Shown piece after piece: positions 56,901 through 64,000 of a stretch of 64,000 nucleotides of DNA; within the stretch, counting starts at the first letter, position 1, and the number at the start of each line of letters is the position of its first letter. Under the pieces are notes generated by a model that was given only the letters and a program-made list of their open reading frames with translations, was not told the origin of the DNA and ran no database searches. Both the position numbers and the translations under genes were made by a program. Source of the DNA: Flavobacterium azizsancarii. GTDB taxonomy: Bacteria; Bacteroidota; Bacteroidia; Flavobacteriales; Flavobacteriaceae. The DNA lies in NCBI RefSeq assembly GCF_027980145.1, contig NZ_JAMZNK010000027.1, positions 1 through 64,000 of the forward strand. The letters run 5' to 3'.

Positions 56901-57863
56901 ACTCCAGGAAAAGAATTATCTGTAGTAGGAAGTGGTTTGTTTTCGAATACGTTACAAATTGATGGTACAGCCACAGGAGACGGAACCGTAAGAACAGGAT
57001 TGTTTTTTGGACCTGGTACCTCCGGAGAAGGTATAACTTCTAACAGAACAACTTCTGCTAATGGTAATGTAAGCGGATTAGATTTCTGGGCTGGAAATAA
57101 TAAACGTGTGTCTGTACTTAATAATGGTAATGTAGGTATTGGCAGGCTCGATGCAGGTCAAAAATTAGACGTTGCAGGAGTAATTAGAGGAACTGTTATG
57201 CATATTAATAGTGGAAGCATATCAGGAAATTACGGTGGAACAACTGAATTAAACTTTATTCGAAGTGCAGCAAATGACAGATGGGTTATGGGATCATCAC
57301 TTAATGGAAGAGGCAATGATTTTTTCGAACTGGCTCACATAAGTGGTGGAGGTATTTTTACCAATAGAGTCCTTGTTTATAACAGGACTAATAATAGTAT
57401 GGCAATTAATCAGGCAGATACAAATGATTCATATAGATTTTATGTAAACGGCGCTGCGGGCGGAACATCTGCCTGGAATTCCACTTCTGACAGAAGATAT
57501 AAAAAAGATATAACGCCAATTGTAAATGCGTTAGATAAAATCATGAAAATAAATGGAGTTGGTTATAACTGGAGAGCTGATGAATTTAAAGATATGACTT
57601 TTGATAACAAACACCAATTGGGTGTTATTGCTCAGGATATTGAAACAGTTTTACCAGAGGCAGTAACAGTCGATGATAAAGGATATTACTCAGTTTCGTA
57701 TACAACTCTTATCCCTGTACTTGTTGAAGCTGTTAAAGAACAGCAGAATGAAATCTTGCTAAAAGATAAAAAAATGCAGGAATTAGAACAAGTACAAAAG
57801 AATCAGCAAATAGAATTAGAAAATTTAAAAAATGCTGTAAAACAATTATTATCTAAAAAATAA
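53901..57863 (+). CDS. Collagen-like repeat protein with C-terminal endosialidase-chaperone (S74) domain
   Basis: A 1320-aa fibrous protein. Residues about 11-810 are Gly-X-Y triplets, interrupted eight times by a 15-residue module DFKYEDFTPEQLV flanked by Gly, of a kind known from trimeric phage and bacterial fibres. Residues about 870-1190 form a beta-rich head-fibre part (GNIGIGTTAASTYRLNVSGG, RLGIGTTTPGKELSVVG). The C-terminus is an intramolecular chaperone: TSDRRYKKDITPI (Ser-Lys self-cleavage pair near 1195-1202), GVGYNWR, LGVIAQDIETVLPEAV, then a coiled coil (LVEAVKEQQNEILLKDKKMQ). There is no signal peptide: the protein begins MANTMQIRNPG and an in-frame stop lies just upstream. How it is exported, or whether it is, is unclear. 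It has its own box promoter. Confidence 0.9.
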   Translation: MANTMQIRNPGVDGTNGLDGKDFKYEDFTPEQLVGLTGPQGLTGTDGSNGTNGLDGKDFKYEDFTPEQLVGLTGPQGISGTNGLDGAVGPQGIAGTNGIDGATGSQGLPGVDGTNGIDGAAGPQGIAGTDGAVGPQGLAGVDGSSGTNGIDGKDFKYEDFTPEQLVGLTGPQGIAGTNGVDGATGPQGIAGTNGVDGATGSQGLPGVDGTNGIDGAAGPQGIAGTDGSNGANGLDGKDFKYEDFTPEQLVGLTGPQGIAGTNGIDGAAGPQGIAGTDGAVGPQGLAGVDGSSGTNGLDGKDFKYEDFTPEQLVGLTGPQGIAGTNGIDGAVGPQGIAGTNGIDGARGSQGLPGVDGTNGVDGVAGPQGIAGTDGAQGVAGSNGTNGLDGKDFKYEDFTPEQLVGLTGPQGIAGTNGIDGARGSQGLAGVDGTNGIDGVAGPQGIAGTDGAVGPQGLAGVDGSNGTNGIDGKDFKYEDFTPEQLVGLTGPQGIAGTNGVDGATGSQGLPGVDGTNGIDGAVGPQGIAGTDGAVGPQGIAGTNGIDGAAGPQGIAGTDGAVGPQGLAGTDGSNGIDGKDFKYEDFTPEQLVGLTGPQGIAGTNGIDGAVGPQGIAGTNGVDGATGSQGLPGVDGTNGIDGAVGPQGIAGTDGAVGPQGLAGTDGVAGPKGDVGATGTQGPIGLTGAAGPKGDVGATGLAGTAGAQGPKGDVGATGLAGTAGAQGPKGDVGATGLPGTAGAQGPIGDVGATGLPGTTGTQGPIGLTGAAGPKGDVGATGLAGTTGTQGPKGDVGAIGLTGPAGAKGDAGNSAPVYTAGTGIVVDNTNHVISAQNTTNLWNANQLQGRPINTAAPTSNQVLAWNGTNWSPATIALNEPWRVAGTINEANANTQSIYQMGNIGIGTTAASTYRLNVSGGNQLIGGSVTPTLNFLSNGTGNTNANAQGAISFWEAGAENTWGGGLEFNSPAASGNNRLDIYGVTAGVKSTIATFDVQSGRLGIGTTTPGKELSVVGSGLFSNTLQIDGTATGDGTVRTGLFFGPGTSGEGITSNRTTSANGNVSGLDFWAGNNKRVSVLNNGNVGIGRLDAGQKLDVAGVIRGTVMHINSGSISGNYGGTTELNFIRSAANDRWVMGSSLNGRGNDFFELAHISGGGIFTNRVLVYNRTNNSMAINQADTNDSYRFYVNGAAGGTSAWNSTSDRRYKKDITPIVNALDKIMKINGVGYNWRADEFKDMTFDNKHQLGVIAQDIETVLPEAVTVDDKGYYSVSYTTLIPVLVEAVKEQQNEILLKDKKMQELEQVQKNQQIELENLKNAVKQLLSKK
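53930..56310 (+). repeat. Collagen-type coding repeat array
   Basis: Long-range homogenised coding repeats. The eight AAAGATTT-starting modules begin at 53961, 54069, 54357, 54609, 54798, 55068, 55311 and 55626. All intervals (108, 288, 252, 189, 270, 243, 315) are multiples of nine, so every copy stays in register with Gly-X-Y. From about 55890 the array switches to GPKGDVGATG-type repeats. High identity implies frequent slippage or recombination and a risk of assembly error. Confidence 0.92.
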
Positions 57864-57869
57864 AAGGAT

Positions 57870-57908
57870 TTAAGTACAGTCTTTATTAAAAGGCTGTGCT
57901 TAATTTTT
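57870..57908 (+). terminator. Terminator of the collagen-like gene
   Basis: Arms TTAAGTACAGTCTTT and AAAGGCTGTGCTTAA (G-T pairs included; 57870-57884 with about 57889-57903), then TTTTT. Starts 6 nt past the stop codon. Confidence 0.78.
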
Positions 57909-58018
57909 GCGTGTCATTAATAGTGTAAAGTGTTGTTAATCTTGTTTTTAATTTCTGTTTACTTGGTTAATACCAATATCTTTTTTTTTATTTAGATAAT
58001 AAGCACGTGGCAAAAAAA

Positions 58019-58073
58019 TGTCTTAATCTGATGTTTTTTTGACTTATTAAGGACAATGCTTTTTGTCTCTTTG
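58019..58073 (+). promoter_or_regulatory. 25-nt box D plus -7 element, upstream of the type B operon
   Basis: Box D (58019-58043) starts TGTCTTAATCTG and ends TTTTTTTGAC. TTTG (58070-58073) follows after 26 nt. The predicted leader is about 100 nt to ATG 58180. Confidence 0.82.
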
Positions 58074-58179
58074 CAATGTAAATAATGCTATCCAATTAAA
58101 TCTTTCAATGTATTACAATCTTAGATATGCAGACGATGCTATTTATTTAACCTGTATCGATACAGTAAACTGATTTTAT

Positions 58180-59442
58180 ATGAAAAAAAAAAACCACATT
58201 ATAAAAACAACAACAATTTTTTGCTTTCTTTTTTATTGCTCTTTAGCTAATCTACAGGCTCAATTGTTGAATCCGGATCAAATTAAAGTAGCACCCGGAA
58301 CTATAGTTTCGGTATATTTTGATTTTAAAAACACTTCTGGCGGAGAATTTATAAACGACGGTCAGGTACATATTTTTAACCACTGGACTAACGACGGAAA
58401 AGTTTATTTTACGCCTTCTCAACAAGGAACTACTTATTTTACAGGAAACGAAGAACAAATTATTGACGGCGATTTACCTTCACCTGCCGTATATACCCGT
58501 TTAAAAAATGTTGTTTTCAATAATAACTCTGGGGCATCACCTTTTTTATTGGCTACAGATATTTCTGTTTCCGGTAATTCAAATTTTCAAAAAGGAATTA
58601 TTGATGCTGACAGTTATAACGGAAAAGTAATTTTCGAAAGTAATGCTGTACATTCTAATACAAGTAATAATAGCTTTGTTGATGGCAGAGTTACAAAACT
58701 TGGAACAGCAGCTTTTGAATATCCTGTTGGAGATGCCAATTATTATCGTCCTTCTATACATGCAAATTCGGCAGATAATTTAGACAGCTATACTTCACAT
58801 TATTTTTTACAAAATTCAGATCCTGCTTATCCGCATAATAGTAAGCAAGATAATATTCGATTAATAGATGATAAAGAATATTGGGAAATTACTAAAGATA
58901 GCGGACTTACTAAAATTGTTCTTTCTCTTACTTTAAATCCGGAGACTACGCCATCATACATCTACGGAGAAAGTAATGACACACAAATACAAATTGTAAG
59001 ATGGGATCCTGCCACAGCAAAATGGATATCAGAAGGTGGTGTTGCAGATGTGGCACAAACAATGGTTACTGCACAGGTTTCAGGTTATGGCATTTTTACA
59101 GTAGCCAGAGTAGTTAAAATTCCAGAGGAAAAAGATGATTTGATTGTTTATAATGCTGTCTCACCAAACGGAGATGATAAAAATGATTTCTTCATTATAA
59201 AAGGCATTGATAAATACCCTGATAATACTGTTGAAATTTATAATCGATGGGGCGTTTTAGTTTATCAAACCAATGGTTATAACGAAAGTGATCGTGTTTT
59301 TAGAGGATTCTCAGACGGACGTGCAACCGTAAACAGAGGCGCTGGTCTGCCAACAGGAACTTACTTCTATATTCTAAAATATAAAACAGTAACTAACGTC
59401 AAAGAGAGAACAGGCTATCTGCACCTAAATCAAGATAATTAA
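58180..59442 (+). CDS. T9SS type B-sorted surface protein
   Basis: A 420-aa exported protein. A signal (TTTIFCFLFYCSLANLQAQ) is followed by a beta-rich region about 30-310 (GGEFINDGQVHIFNHWTNDGK; repeated strand/turn segments) and a gliding-motility type B C-terminal domain about 325-415 (NAVSPNGDDKNDFFIIKG, VEIYNRWGVLVYQ, GLPTGTYFYILKYK). Type B domains direct export through the type IX system and need a cognate SprF-type partner, which is encoded next. It leads an operon with SprF- and PorE-like genes, driven by the box D promoter. The exact role (adhesin or matrix anchor) is not readable from sequence. Confidence 0.92.
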   Translation: MKKKNHIIKTTTIFCFLFYCSLANLQAQLLNPDQIKVAPGTIVSVYFDFKNTSGGEFINDGQVHIFNHWTNDGKVYFTPSQQGTTYFTGNEEQIIDGDLPSPAVYTRLKNVVFNNNSGASPFLLATDISVSGNSNFQKGIIDADSYNGKVIFESNAVHSNTSNNSFVDGRVTKLGTAAFEYPVGDANYYRPSIHANSADNLDSYTSHYFLQNSDPAYPHNSKQDNIRLIDDKEYWEITKDSGLTKIVLSLTLNPETTPSYIYGESNDTQIQIVRWDPATAKWISEGGVADVAQTMVTAQVSGYGIFTVARVVKIPEEKDDLIVYNAVSPNGDDKNDFFIIKGIDKYPDNTVEIYNRWGVLVYQTNGYNESDRVFRGFSDGRATVNRGAGLPTGTYFYILKYKTVTNVKERTGYLHLNQDN

Positions 59443-59514
59443 AAAACGAATTTATAAGTAGTGTTTTAACAGCTATTAATAAGCACTGCAATTATTCTTC
59501 CAAAAAAAAATAAA

Positions 59515-60453
59515 ATGAATATAAAGAACATAAGATTATTGATCATAATTGTGCTCACCAGTAATTATATGAGCGCACAACAAGACGCACAATATACACA
59601 GTATATGTACAATCCAACTGTTGTAAATCCCGCATATGCCGGTTCTCGTGATGTCATGAGTATTTTTGGGCTCTATCGGACCCAATGGGTTGGATTAGAG
59701 GGAGCGCCAAAAACAGGAACACTTTCCATGCATACCCCAATAGAAAATTCGAGATTAGGCCTTGGTTTCTCGCTGGTTAATGATCGCATAGGCCCATCAG
59801 ACGAAACAAATTTATCGCTGGATATATCCTATACAATTGATGTTTCTTACCAATACAAATTAGCATTTGGAGTAAAAGGAAGTGCGAATCTAATAAACGT
59901 TGATTATACGAAACTAGATATTTATGATCCCTCAGATGCAAGATTTCAGCAGAATATAGATAATAAATTCTCGCCCAATGTAGGGGCAGGAATTTACCTG
60001 TATTCAGACAATACTTATATAGGACTTTCGGCTCCGGCATTATTGCAGACAAAACATTTTGACGGATCCGTGAACTACAATGATTCCGCTACATTTTTTG
60101 CAGGAGAACAAGTTCATTATTACCTAATGGCAGGACATGTTTTTGATTTAGATTATAATTTAAAATTTAAACCATCGGCATTGGTTAAAATGACCGAAGG
60201 AGCTCCGCTGCAGGTTGACTTATCTGCTAATTTTTTATTTAACGAAAAATTTACTGCCGGCGTAGCTTATCGCTGGAGTGCGGCATTAAGCGCATTAGTA
60301 GGCTTTCAGGTAAGCGACGGATTATTTATAGGATATGCCTATGATGCCGAAACAACAAAATTAGCCAATTATAATTCAGGCTCACATGAAATTTTCCTGC
60401 GCTTTGAAATGTTCAAAAAATACAACAAGATTGTTTCTCCAAGATTCTTCTAA
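59515..60453 (+). CDS. PorP/SprF-family outer-membrane protein
   Basis: A 312-aa T9SS-associated barrel protein. Its signal (LLIIIVLTSNYMSAQQ) precedes the family start DAQYTQYMYNPTVVNPAYAGSRD, an almost invariant PorP/SprF marker. Alternating barrel strands run to the C-terminus (SHEIFLRFEMFKKYNKIVSPRFF). SprF proteins work with a neighbouring type B-sorted substrate, here the preceding gene. It lies 72 nt downstream of that gene and 13 nt before the PorE-like gene. Confidence 0.95.
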   Translation: MNIKNIRLLIIIVLTSNYMSAQQDAQYTQYMYNPTVVNPAYAGSRDVMSIFGLYRTQWVGLEGAPKTGTLSMHTPIENSRLGLGFSLVNDRIGPSDETNLSLDISYTIDVSYQYKLAFGVKGSANLINVDYTKLDIYDPSDARFQQNIDNKFSPNVGAGIYLYSDNTYIGLSAPALLQTKHFDGSVNYNDSATFFAGEQVHYYLMAGHVFDLDYNLKFKPSALVKMTEGAPLQVDLSANFLFNEKFTAGVAYRWSAALSALVGFQVSDGLFIGYAYDAETTKLANYNSGSHEIFLRFEMFKKYNKIVSPRFF

Positions 60454-60466
60454 ACAGATATTTAAT

Positions 60467-62404
60467 ATGAAATCAAAAATACTATTGAGTGCCTTAATTT
60501 TAGTCGTTGGATTAGAAAGTTATGCTCAAAATAACAAAATTAAGAAAGCAGAAAAGCAATATGAACAACTCGCTTATATTGATGCTATAAAAATTTACGA
60601 AAACGTAGCGGATAAAGGATATAAATCAGTTGATTTGTTCCGGAAATTAGGAAATGCCTATTATTTTAATGGCCAGTTACAACAGGCAAACAAATGGTAT
60701 ACAGAACTTTTTTTGCTCGATCAAACCCTTGATCCCGAGTATTATTACCGTTATTCGCAAACCCTTAAATCAGTAGGCGATTATAATAATGCCAACAAAA
60801 TACTGGATGCCTTTAATACATTAAATGGCAATGATTCAAGAGCGAAATTGTATGAATCAAACAAAGATTATTATGCTGAAATCAAAGAAAATTCAGGACG
60901 TTATGTCATAGAAAATATCGATATAAATTCTGAATTATCAGATTACGGAACTTCGTTTTTAGGAGATAACATTGTATTCGCAAGTACCCGCGAACAAAGG
61001 GGAATTTCAAAAAACATACAAAAATGGACCAATCAGGCTTTTTCTACTTTGTATACAGCAAGAGTAAATGAAAATGGCACTTTAGATAAAGTACAGAATT
61101 TTAAGAATATTGTTGATTCTAAATTTAATGAAGCTACTCCTGTTTTTACCAAAGATGGACAAACAATGTATTTTACCCGTAACAATTATAATGATGGAAA
61201 AAAGGGAAAAGATGCACAAGGAACCACTTTACTAAAGCTGTACAAAGCAACTTTTGAGAATGGAAGATGGTCGAATGTAAAAGAACTTCCTTTTAATAGT
61301 GACTTATACAGTACAGCACATCCTGCATTAAGTCCTGATGAAAAAACACTATATTTTGCTTCTAACAGACCCGGAACCCTGGGAGAATCTGATATTTTTA
61401 AAGTAGCCATTTACAACAATGACCTTTATGGAACACTTGAAAATCTGGGAAACACAATCAATACAGAAGGCAAGGAAACTTTTCCGTTTGTATCTGCCCA
61501 AAATGAGCTCTATTTTTCCTCAAACGGACACCCGGGATTAGGAGGTTTAGACGTTTTTGTAAGTAAAATCAATTCAAACGGAAGTTTTGAAAAAGTTTCT
61601 AATGTAGGAACTCCAATAAACGGACCAATGGATGATTTTGCTTTCGTAATAAACACCACTGCCAATACAGGATATTTCTCTTCTAATCGTGATGGAGGAA
61701 AAGGCTTTGATGACATCTACCGATTTACTGAAACCAGAAAATTGTCTTGTGAACAATTAATTTCAGGAACAGTTACAGACAAAAAAAAACAATCTCTTCT
61801 GGCTGGAGCCAAAGTAATAATACTCGATGAACATATGAATGTTGTTAAAGAACTTTCTACTGATGACAAAGGAAGTTTTAGTTATGACAGTGCAGAATGT
61901 GGAAAAGTATATTACATACGAGTACTGAAAGAAGAATATCTGACCGCCGAAAAAAAGTTGGCATTACCAGTCAAAAAAGAAAAAACAGAGGTAAATATTG
62001 CTTTAGAAAAGAATGTCGAAAAAATTACAGTCGGAACAGATTTAGCCAAAATATTTGCAATCGAGATGATTTATTTTGATTTGGATAAATCAAATATTCG
62101 TCCTGATGCCGCCTTAGATATTACCAAAGTTGTAGAGGTAATGAAACAATATCCTACCATGAAAGTTGAGGTTGCATCGCACACTGATAGTCGTGCCTCT
62201 AAATCGTACAATCTTATACTATCGCAAAAAAGAGCACAATCTACCTTAGATTTTATGGTAAAATCCGGAATTGACAAAAGTAGATTAGTTGCTAAAGGAT
62301 ATGGAGAAGCCCATTTAGTAAATAAATGTGCTGATGGTGTAGAATGTTCTGAAGAAGAGCACCAACAAAACAGAAGAAGCCAGTTTGTTATTACAGCAAT
62401 GTAA
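60467..62404 (+). CDS. PorE-like OmpA-family protein (TPR, beta-propeller, OmpA)
   Basis: A 645-aa envelope protein typical of SprF/PorP operons. A signal (LLSALILVVGLESYAQ) is followed by TPR-like helices (about 25-140), WD40/PD40 beta-propeller repeats (about 150-450: FTKDGQTMYFTRNNYNDG, LSPDEKTLYFASNRPG, GGLDVFVSKI), a carboxypeptidase-regulatory-like domain (about 455-530) and a C-terminal OmpA peptidoglycan-binding domain (IYFDLDKSNIRPDAALDI, VASHTDSRASKSYNLILSQKRAQ, NRRSQFVITAM). ATG 60467 gives the signal peptide; an upstream in-frame Met at 60386 overlaps the previous gene by 68 nt and is not used here. Likely anchors the SprF-linked complex to the wall. Confidence 0.94.
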   Translation: MKSKILLSALILVVGLESYAQNNKIKKAEKQYEQLAYIDAIKIYENVADKGYKSVDLFRKLGNAYYFNGQLQQANKWYTELFLLDQTLDPEYYYRYSQTLKSVGDYNNANKILDAFNTLNGNDSRAKLYESNKDYYAEIKENSGRYVIENIDINSELSDYGTSFLGDNIVFASTREQRGISKNIQKWTNQAFSTLYTARVNENGTLDKVQNFKNIVDSKFNEATPVFTKDGQTMYFTRNNYNDGKKGKDAQGTTLLKLYKATFENGRWSNVKELPFNSDLYSTAHPALSPDEKTLYFASNRPGTLGESDIFKVAIYNNDLYGTLENLGNTINTEGKETFPFVSAQNELYFSSNGHPGLGGLDVFVSKINSNGSFEKVSNVGTPINGPMDDFAFVINTTANTGYFSSNRDGGKGFDDIYRFTETRKLSCEQLISGTVTDKKKQSLLAGAKVIILDEHMNVVKELSTDDKGSFSYDSAECGKVYYIRVLKEEYLTAEKKLALPVKKEKTEVNIALEKNVEKITVGTDLAKIFAIEMIYFDLDKSNIRPDAALDITKVVEVMKQYPTMKVEVASHTDSRASKSYNLILSQKRAQSTLDFMVKSGIDKSRLVAKGYGEAHLVNKCADGVECSEEEHQQNRRSQFVITAM

Positions 62405-62450
62405 TCTGGAAATAAATTTATCAGAAGTCATTTTATTGGTAAACAATAAA

Positions 62451-62485
62451 GCTCATCCTTTTAGGATTGGGGAAAAAGGATGAGC
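62451..62485 (+). terminator. Hairpin after the type B operon, possible terminator
   Basis: 12-bp arms GCTCATCCTTTT (62451-62462) and AAAAGGATGAGC (62474-62485) with an 11-nt loop. No T-run follows, so termination may be weak or the hairpin may act as an mRNA 3' stabiliser. Confidence 0.5.
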
Positions 62486-62515
62486 AGGCTTCTCTTGAAT
62501 AAAAATGTGAATTAG

Positions 62516-62869
62516 ATGATTATGAAAAAGGGAAAAGCGCTTGTATACGACAGTCAGCACTGTTTTTCAAGATTTTTGAAGTACGAGTTTAAAAAAGATC
62601 TGGCATTTGATGCCTACAAAAATTTTAAAAAATTCGATAATGTAATTGACCACTATACAATTATGTTGTTTGTCATTAATTCAGACAAGGAATTATACGA
62701 TCTGCTACGGATTTATAAAAGAGGCGTGCCCTTGATTGTCTGCACATTTGATAAAGAGATAAAAACAAAACTGGAAATCATAGAAGATATTCTGTTACTG
62801 GATCTTTCCAAAGTAAAATCAGAAATGAGATCACAGTTAAAGTTCTTTATAAATGTTACTTCTAAGTAA
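62516..62869 (+). CDS. Small cytoplasmic protein, possible degenerate receiver-like fold
   Basis: A 117-aa protein without signal peptide. The order beta (KALVYDSQH) - helix (FSRFLKYEFKKDLAF) - helix - beta (YTIMLFVINSD) - helix (KELYDLLRIYKRG) - beta (VPLIVCTF) - helix - beta (DILLLDLSKV) - helix resembles a receiver domain. The phospho-Asp position and acidic pair are not evident, and the Asp in VYDSQ is the only pocket-like residue. Family not recognised. Start may be ATG 62516 or 62522. It lies between two T9SS-related genes, 112 nt after the PorE-like gene. Confidence 0.6.
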   Translation: MIMKKGKALVYDSQHCFSRFLKYEFKKDLAFDAYKNFKKFDNVIDHYTIMLFVINSDKELYDLLRIYKRGVPLIVCTFDKEIKTKLEIIEDILLLDLSKVKSEMRSQLKFFINVTSK

Positions 62870-63000
62870 TAAAAAAATCAAGAATTAGAACATCCCCGGA
62901 CATAATTCTTTGTTGCAAAAAATTTCCGTTAATGAATTTGTAGTTGGAAGTAAAGATGTCCCAAGCAATCCTATTTACCAAAAACAAATAAATCTAAATT

Positions 63001-64000
63001 ATGAAAAATATAAAATTACTATTACTTTTTTTTGTCTTCCTACCCTTAACAGCAATCGCACAAGGGCTCGATTTTACCACAGTAACCACGCCTGTGTTTT
63101 GTGTAAATGATGGTTCGATTACCGTAACGGCTACTAATACAACAGGACGGGTACAATATGAACTGGTAAATTATAAGGCAACAAAAAGATCCGTAATAGG
63201 CGTTCCTCAGGATGACCCTGTTTTTCTAAACTTAGCTCCGGGTACTTATACCGTTGGAGTATATGATGATAATAATGCAGCAATCCCAGTCACAAAAGAA
63301 GTTATAGTACCAGATTACGGATCCGGAAGTACATTAACCATAAGCAGTATTTATTCTAATCAATTGGCGTATTGTGCTACTGATACAGATCCCGGTTCAA
63401 GATTAACAGTTGTTCCCAATGGAGGTAGTACACCTTATACCATAACAGTATTGGATACTAATGATGTTGTCGTGCGAGAAGAAAGCTCATATAGTAGTTA
63501 TAGTTTTCAGGCAATGTCTCCGGGTACCTATAAAATAAGAGTAAAAGACAATTGCGGAACTGTTGTAAACAGTAATAGCCCTCATGTTATAGCAAGAAAT
63601 ATAGTATATAATTTTACAGTTTCTACACCTATGTATTGGTATTGGGACAATAATGTTAAAGTCACTCATAGCGGTGCAGGAACCATCTGTGATCCTGTTA
63701 CAGATGCTTATTATGATTTTAGCTATTCGGGAGGAATTCCAGTCATTAAGGGTAATGATGCATTTCCGATATCTCAGGCGCCGGGAATAACCAGAATGTA
63801 TGCAGTAGAATATGATGGTGTCAAAACACCTTATATGACATATAGCGAGCTTCAGGCCTATAAACAACCTTTGCCATTAGATATAAATACATGGAAACCA
63901 ATGACTTTATGGGTTTCAATTTGTGGAGTTGAAAAGTCTACTATTTATGATTTTCCTTATCGAAAAAATGAATTTTTACCAAAACTTATTGCAAATGCAG
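63001..64000 (+). CDS. Large secreted adhesin-like protein, 3' end outside the window
   Basis: The frame is open from ATG 63001 to the last base (333 codons visible). A signal peptide (MKNIKLLLLFFVFLPLTAIA) precedes Ig-like beta modules with repeating phrases such as CVNDGSITVTATNTTG, NLAPGTYTVGVYDDN, NGGSTPYTITVLDTND and MSPGTYKIRVKDNCGT. These are typical of large T9SS-exported, type B-sorted cell-surface proteins in gliding flavobacteria, but the C-terminal sorting domain lies beyond the edge, so that is inference. The gene continues the surface-protein cluster. No 25-nt box precedes it within the 131-nt gap. Confidence 0.85.
   Translation, partial: MKNIKLLLLFFVFLPLTAIAQGLDFTTVTTPVFCVNDGSITVTATNTTGRVQYELVNYKATKRSVIGVPQDDPVFLNLAPGTYTVGVYDDNNAAIPVTKEVIVPDYGSGSTLTISSIYSNQLAYCATDTDPGSRLTVVPNGGSTPYTITVLDTNDVVVREESSYSSYSFQAMSPGTYKIRVKDNCGTVVNSNSPHVIARNIVYNFTVSTPMYWYWDNNVKVTHSGAGTICDPVTDAYYDFSYSGGIPVIKGNDAFPISQAPGITRMYAVEYDGVKTPYMTYSELQAYKQPLPLDINTWKPMTLWVSICGVEKSTIYDFPYRKNEFLPKLIANA

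Larger units (their letters stand above)
57864..58179. other. Intergenic region with terminator and box D promoter
   Basis: 316 nt holding the collagen gene terminator (57870-57908) and the box D promoter (58019-58073). No ORF is supported. Confidence 0.6.

Noticed and set aside
53901-57863. Collagen-like gene as part of a prophage tail module
   Set aside because: No capsid, portal, baseplate, integrase or lysis genes are nearby; the neighbours are AraC regulators and T9SS genes sharing the same promoter box.
63487-63867. 126-codon minus-strand frame near the window end
   Set aside because: It is antisense to the secreted adhesin-like gene, which has a signal peptide and in-frame repeats.

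Overview
The window is low-GC, gene-dense chromosomal DNA from a gliding member of the Bacteroidota, most likely Flavobacterium or a close relative. The evidence is a type IX secretion (T9SS) type B C-terminal domain next to PorP/SprF and OmpA/PorE-like partners, Bacteroidota-type promoters (TTG, a spacer, then TAnnTTTG), many lipoprotein signals, and the AcrB, CzcA, LytTR and AraC families typical of the group. The species assignment is inference.

Layout. 1-700: 3' part of an IS4-type transposase. 0.9-7.3 kb (-): tripartite HAE1 RND multidrug pump and a small lipoprotein. 7.7-8.7 kb (+): solitary mreB. 8.9-18.2 kb (-): frameshifted PorT-like barrel gene, CzcC/CzcA/CzcB-type metal efflux operon, a 125-bp triplicated repeat, and a CusRS-like two-component system. 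18.5-23.6 kb (+): tandem universal stress protein, fabH, a LytS/LytTR pair, and a membrane class III cyclase-like protein lacking catalytic residues. 23.8-30.5 kb (+): second HAE1 RND operon and an exported beta-carbonic anhydrase. 30.7-32.5 kb (-): decayed carbohydrate genes (GH88 with one in-frame stop; a signal peptide joined to a nagB 3' end). 32.9-49 kb: mixed housekeeping and accessory genes (ArgA-like GNAT, GAF hybrid kinase, lysophospholipid acyltransferase, DUF763, DUF1349, LuxR regulator, DHA2 and DHA1 transporters, second carbonic anhydrase, metallophosphoesterase, AraC regulator, chrA). 49.7-64 kb (+): three AraC-type paralogues, a 1320-residue collagen-like protein ending in an endosialidase-chaperone (S74) domain, a T9SS type B-sorted protein with SprF and PorE partners, a small receiver-like protein, and the start of a large secreted adhesin-like gene that runs off the window.

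The most interesting signal is regulatory. A 25-nt box occurs four times between 51.8 and 58.1 kb, each time exactly 26 nt upstream of a TTTG -7 element. It stands before the third AraC gene, before a short terminated segment with no gene (candidate ~130-nt small RNA), before the collagen-like gene, and before the type B operon. Box length and spacing do not vary. The three TG steps in the box are about one helical turn apart, as expected for a two-HTH AraC-type activator overlapping the -33 region. I infer a local surface-structure regulon controlled by one or more of the three AraC paralogues.

The rest combines efflux and envelope functions with signs of gene decay: one frameshift, one nonsense mutation and one deletion chimera. 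Intergenic palindromic repeats are frequent. I found no tRNA, rRNA, CRISPR array or complete mobile element.
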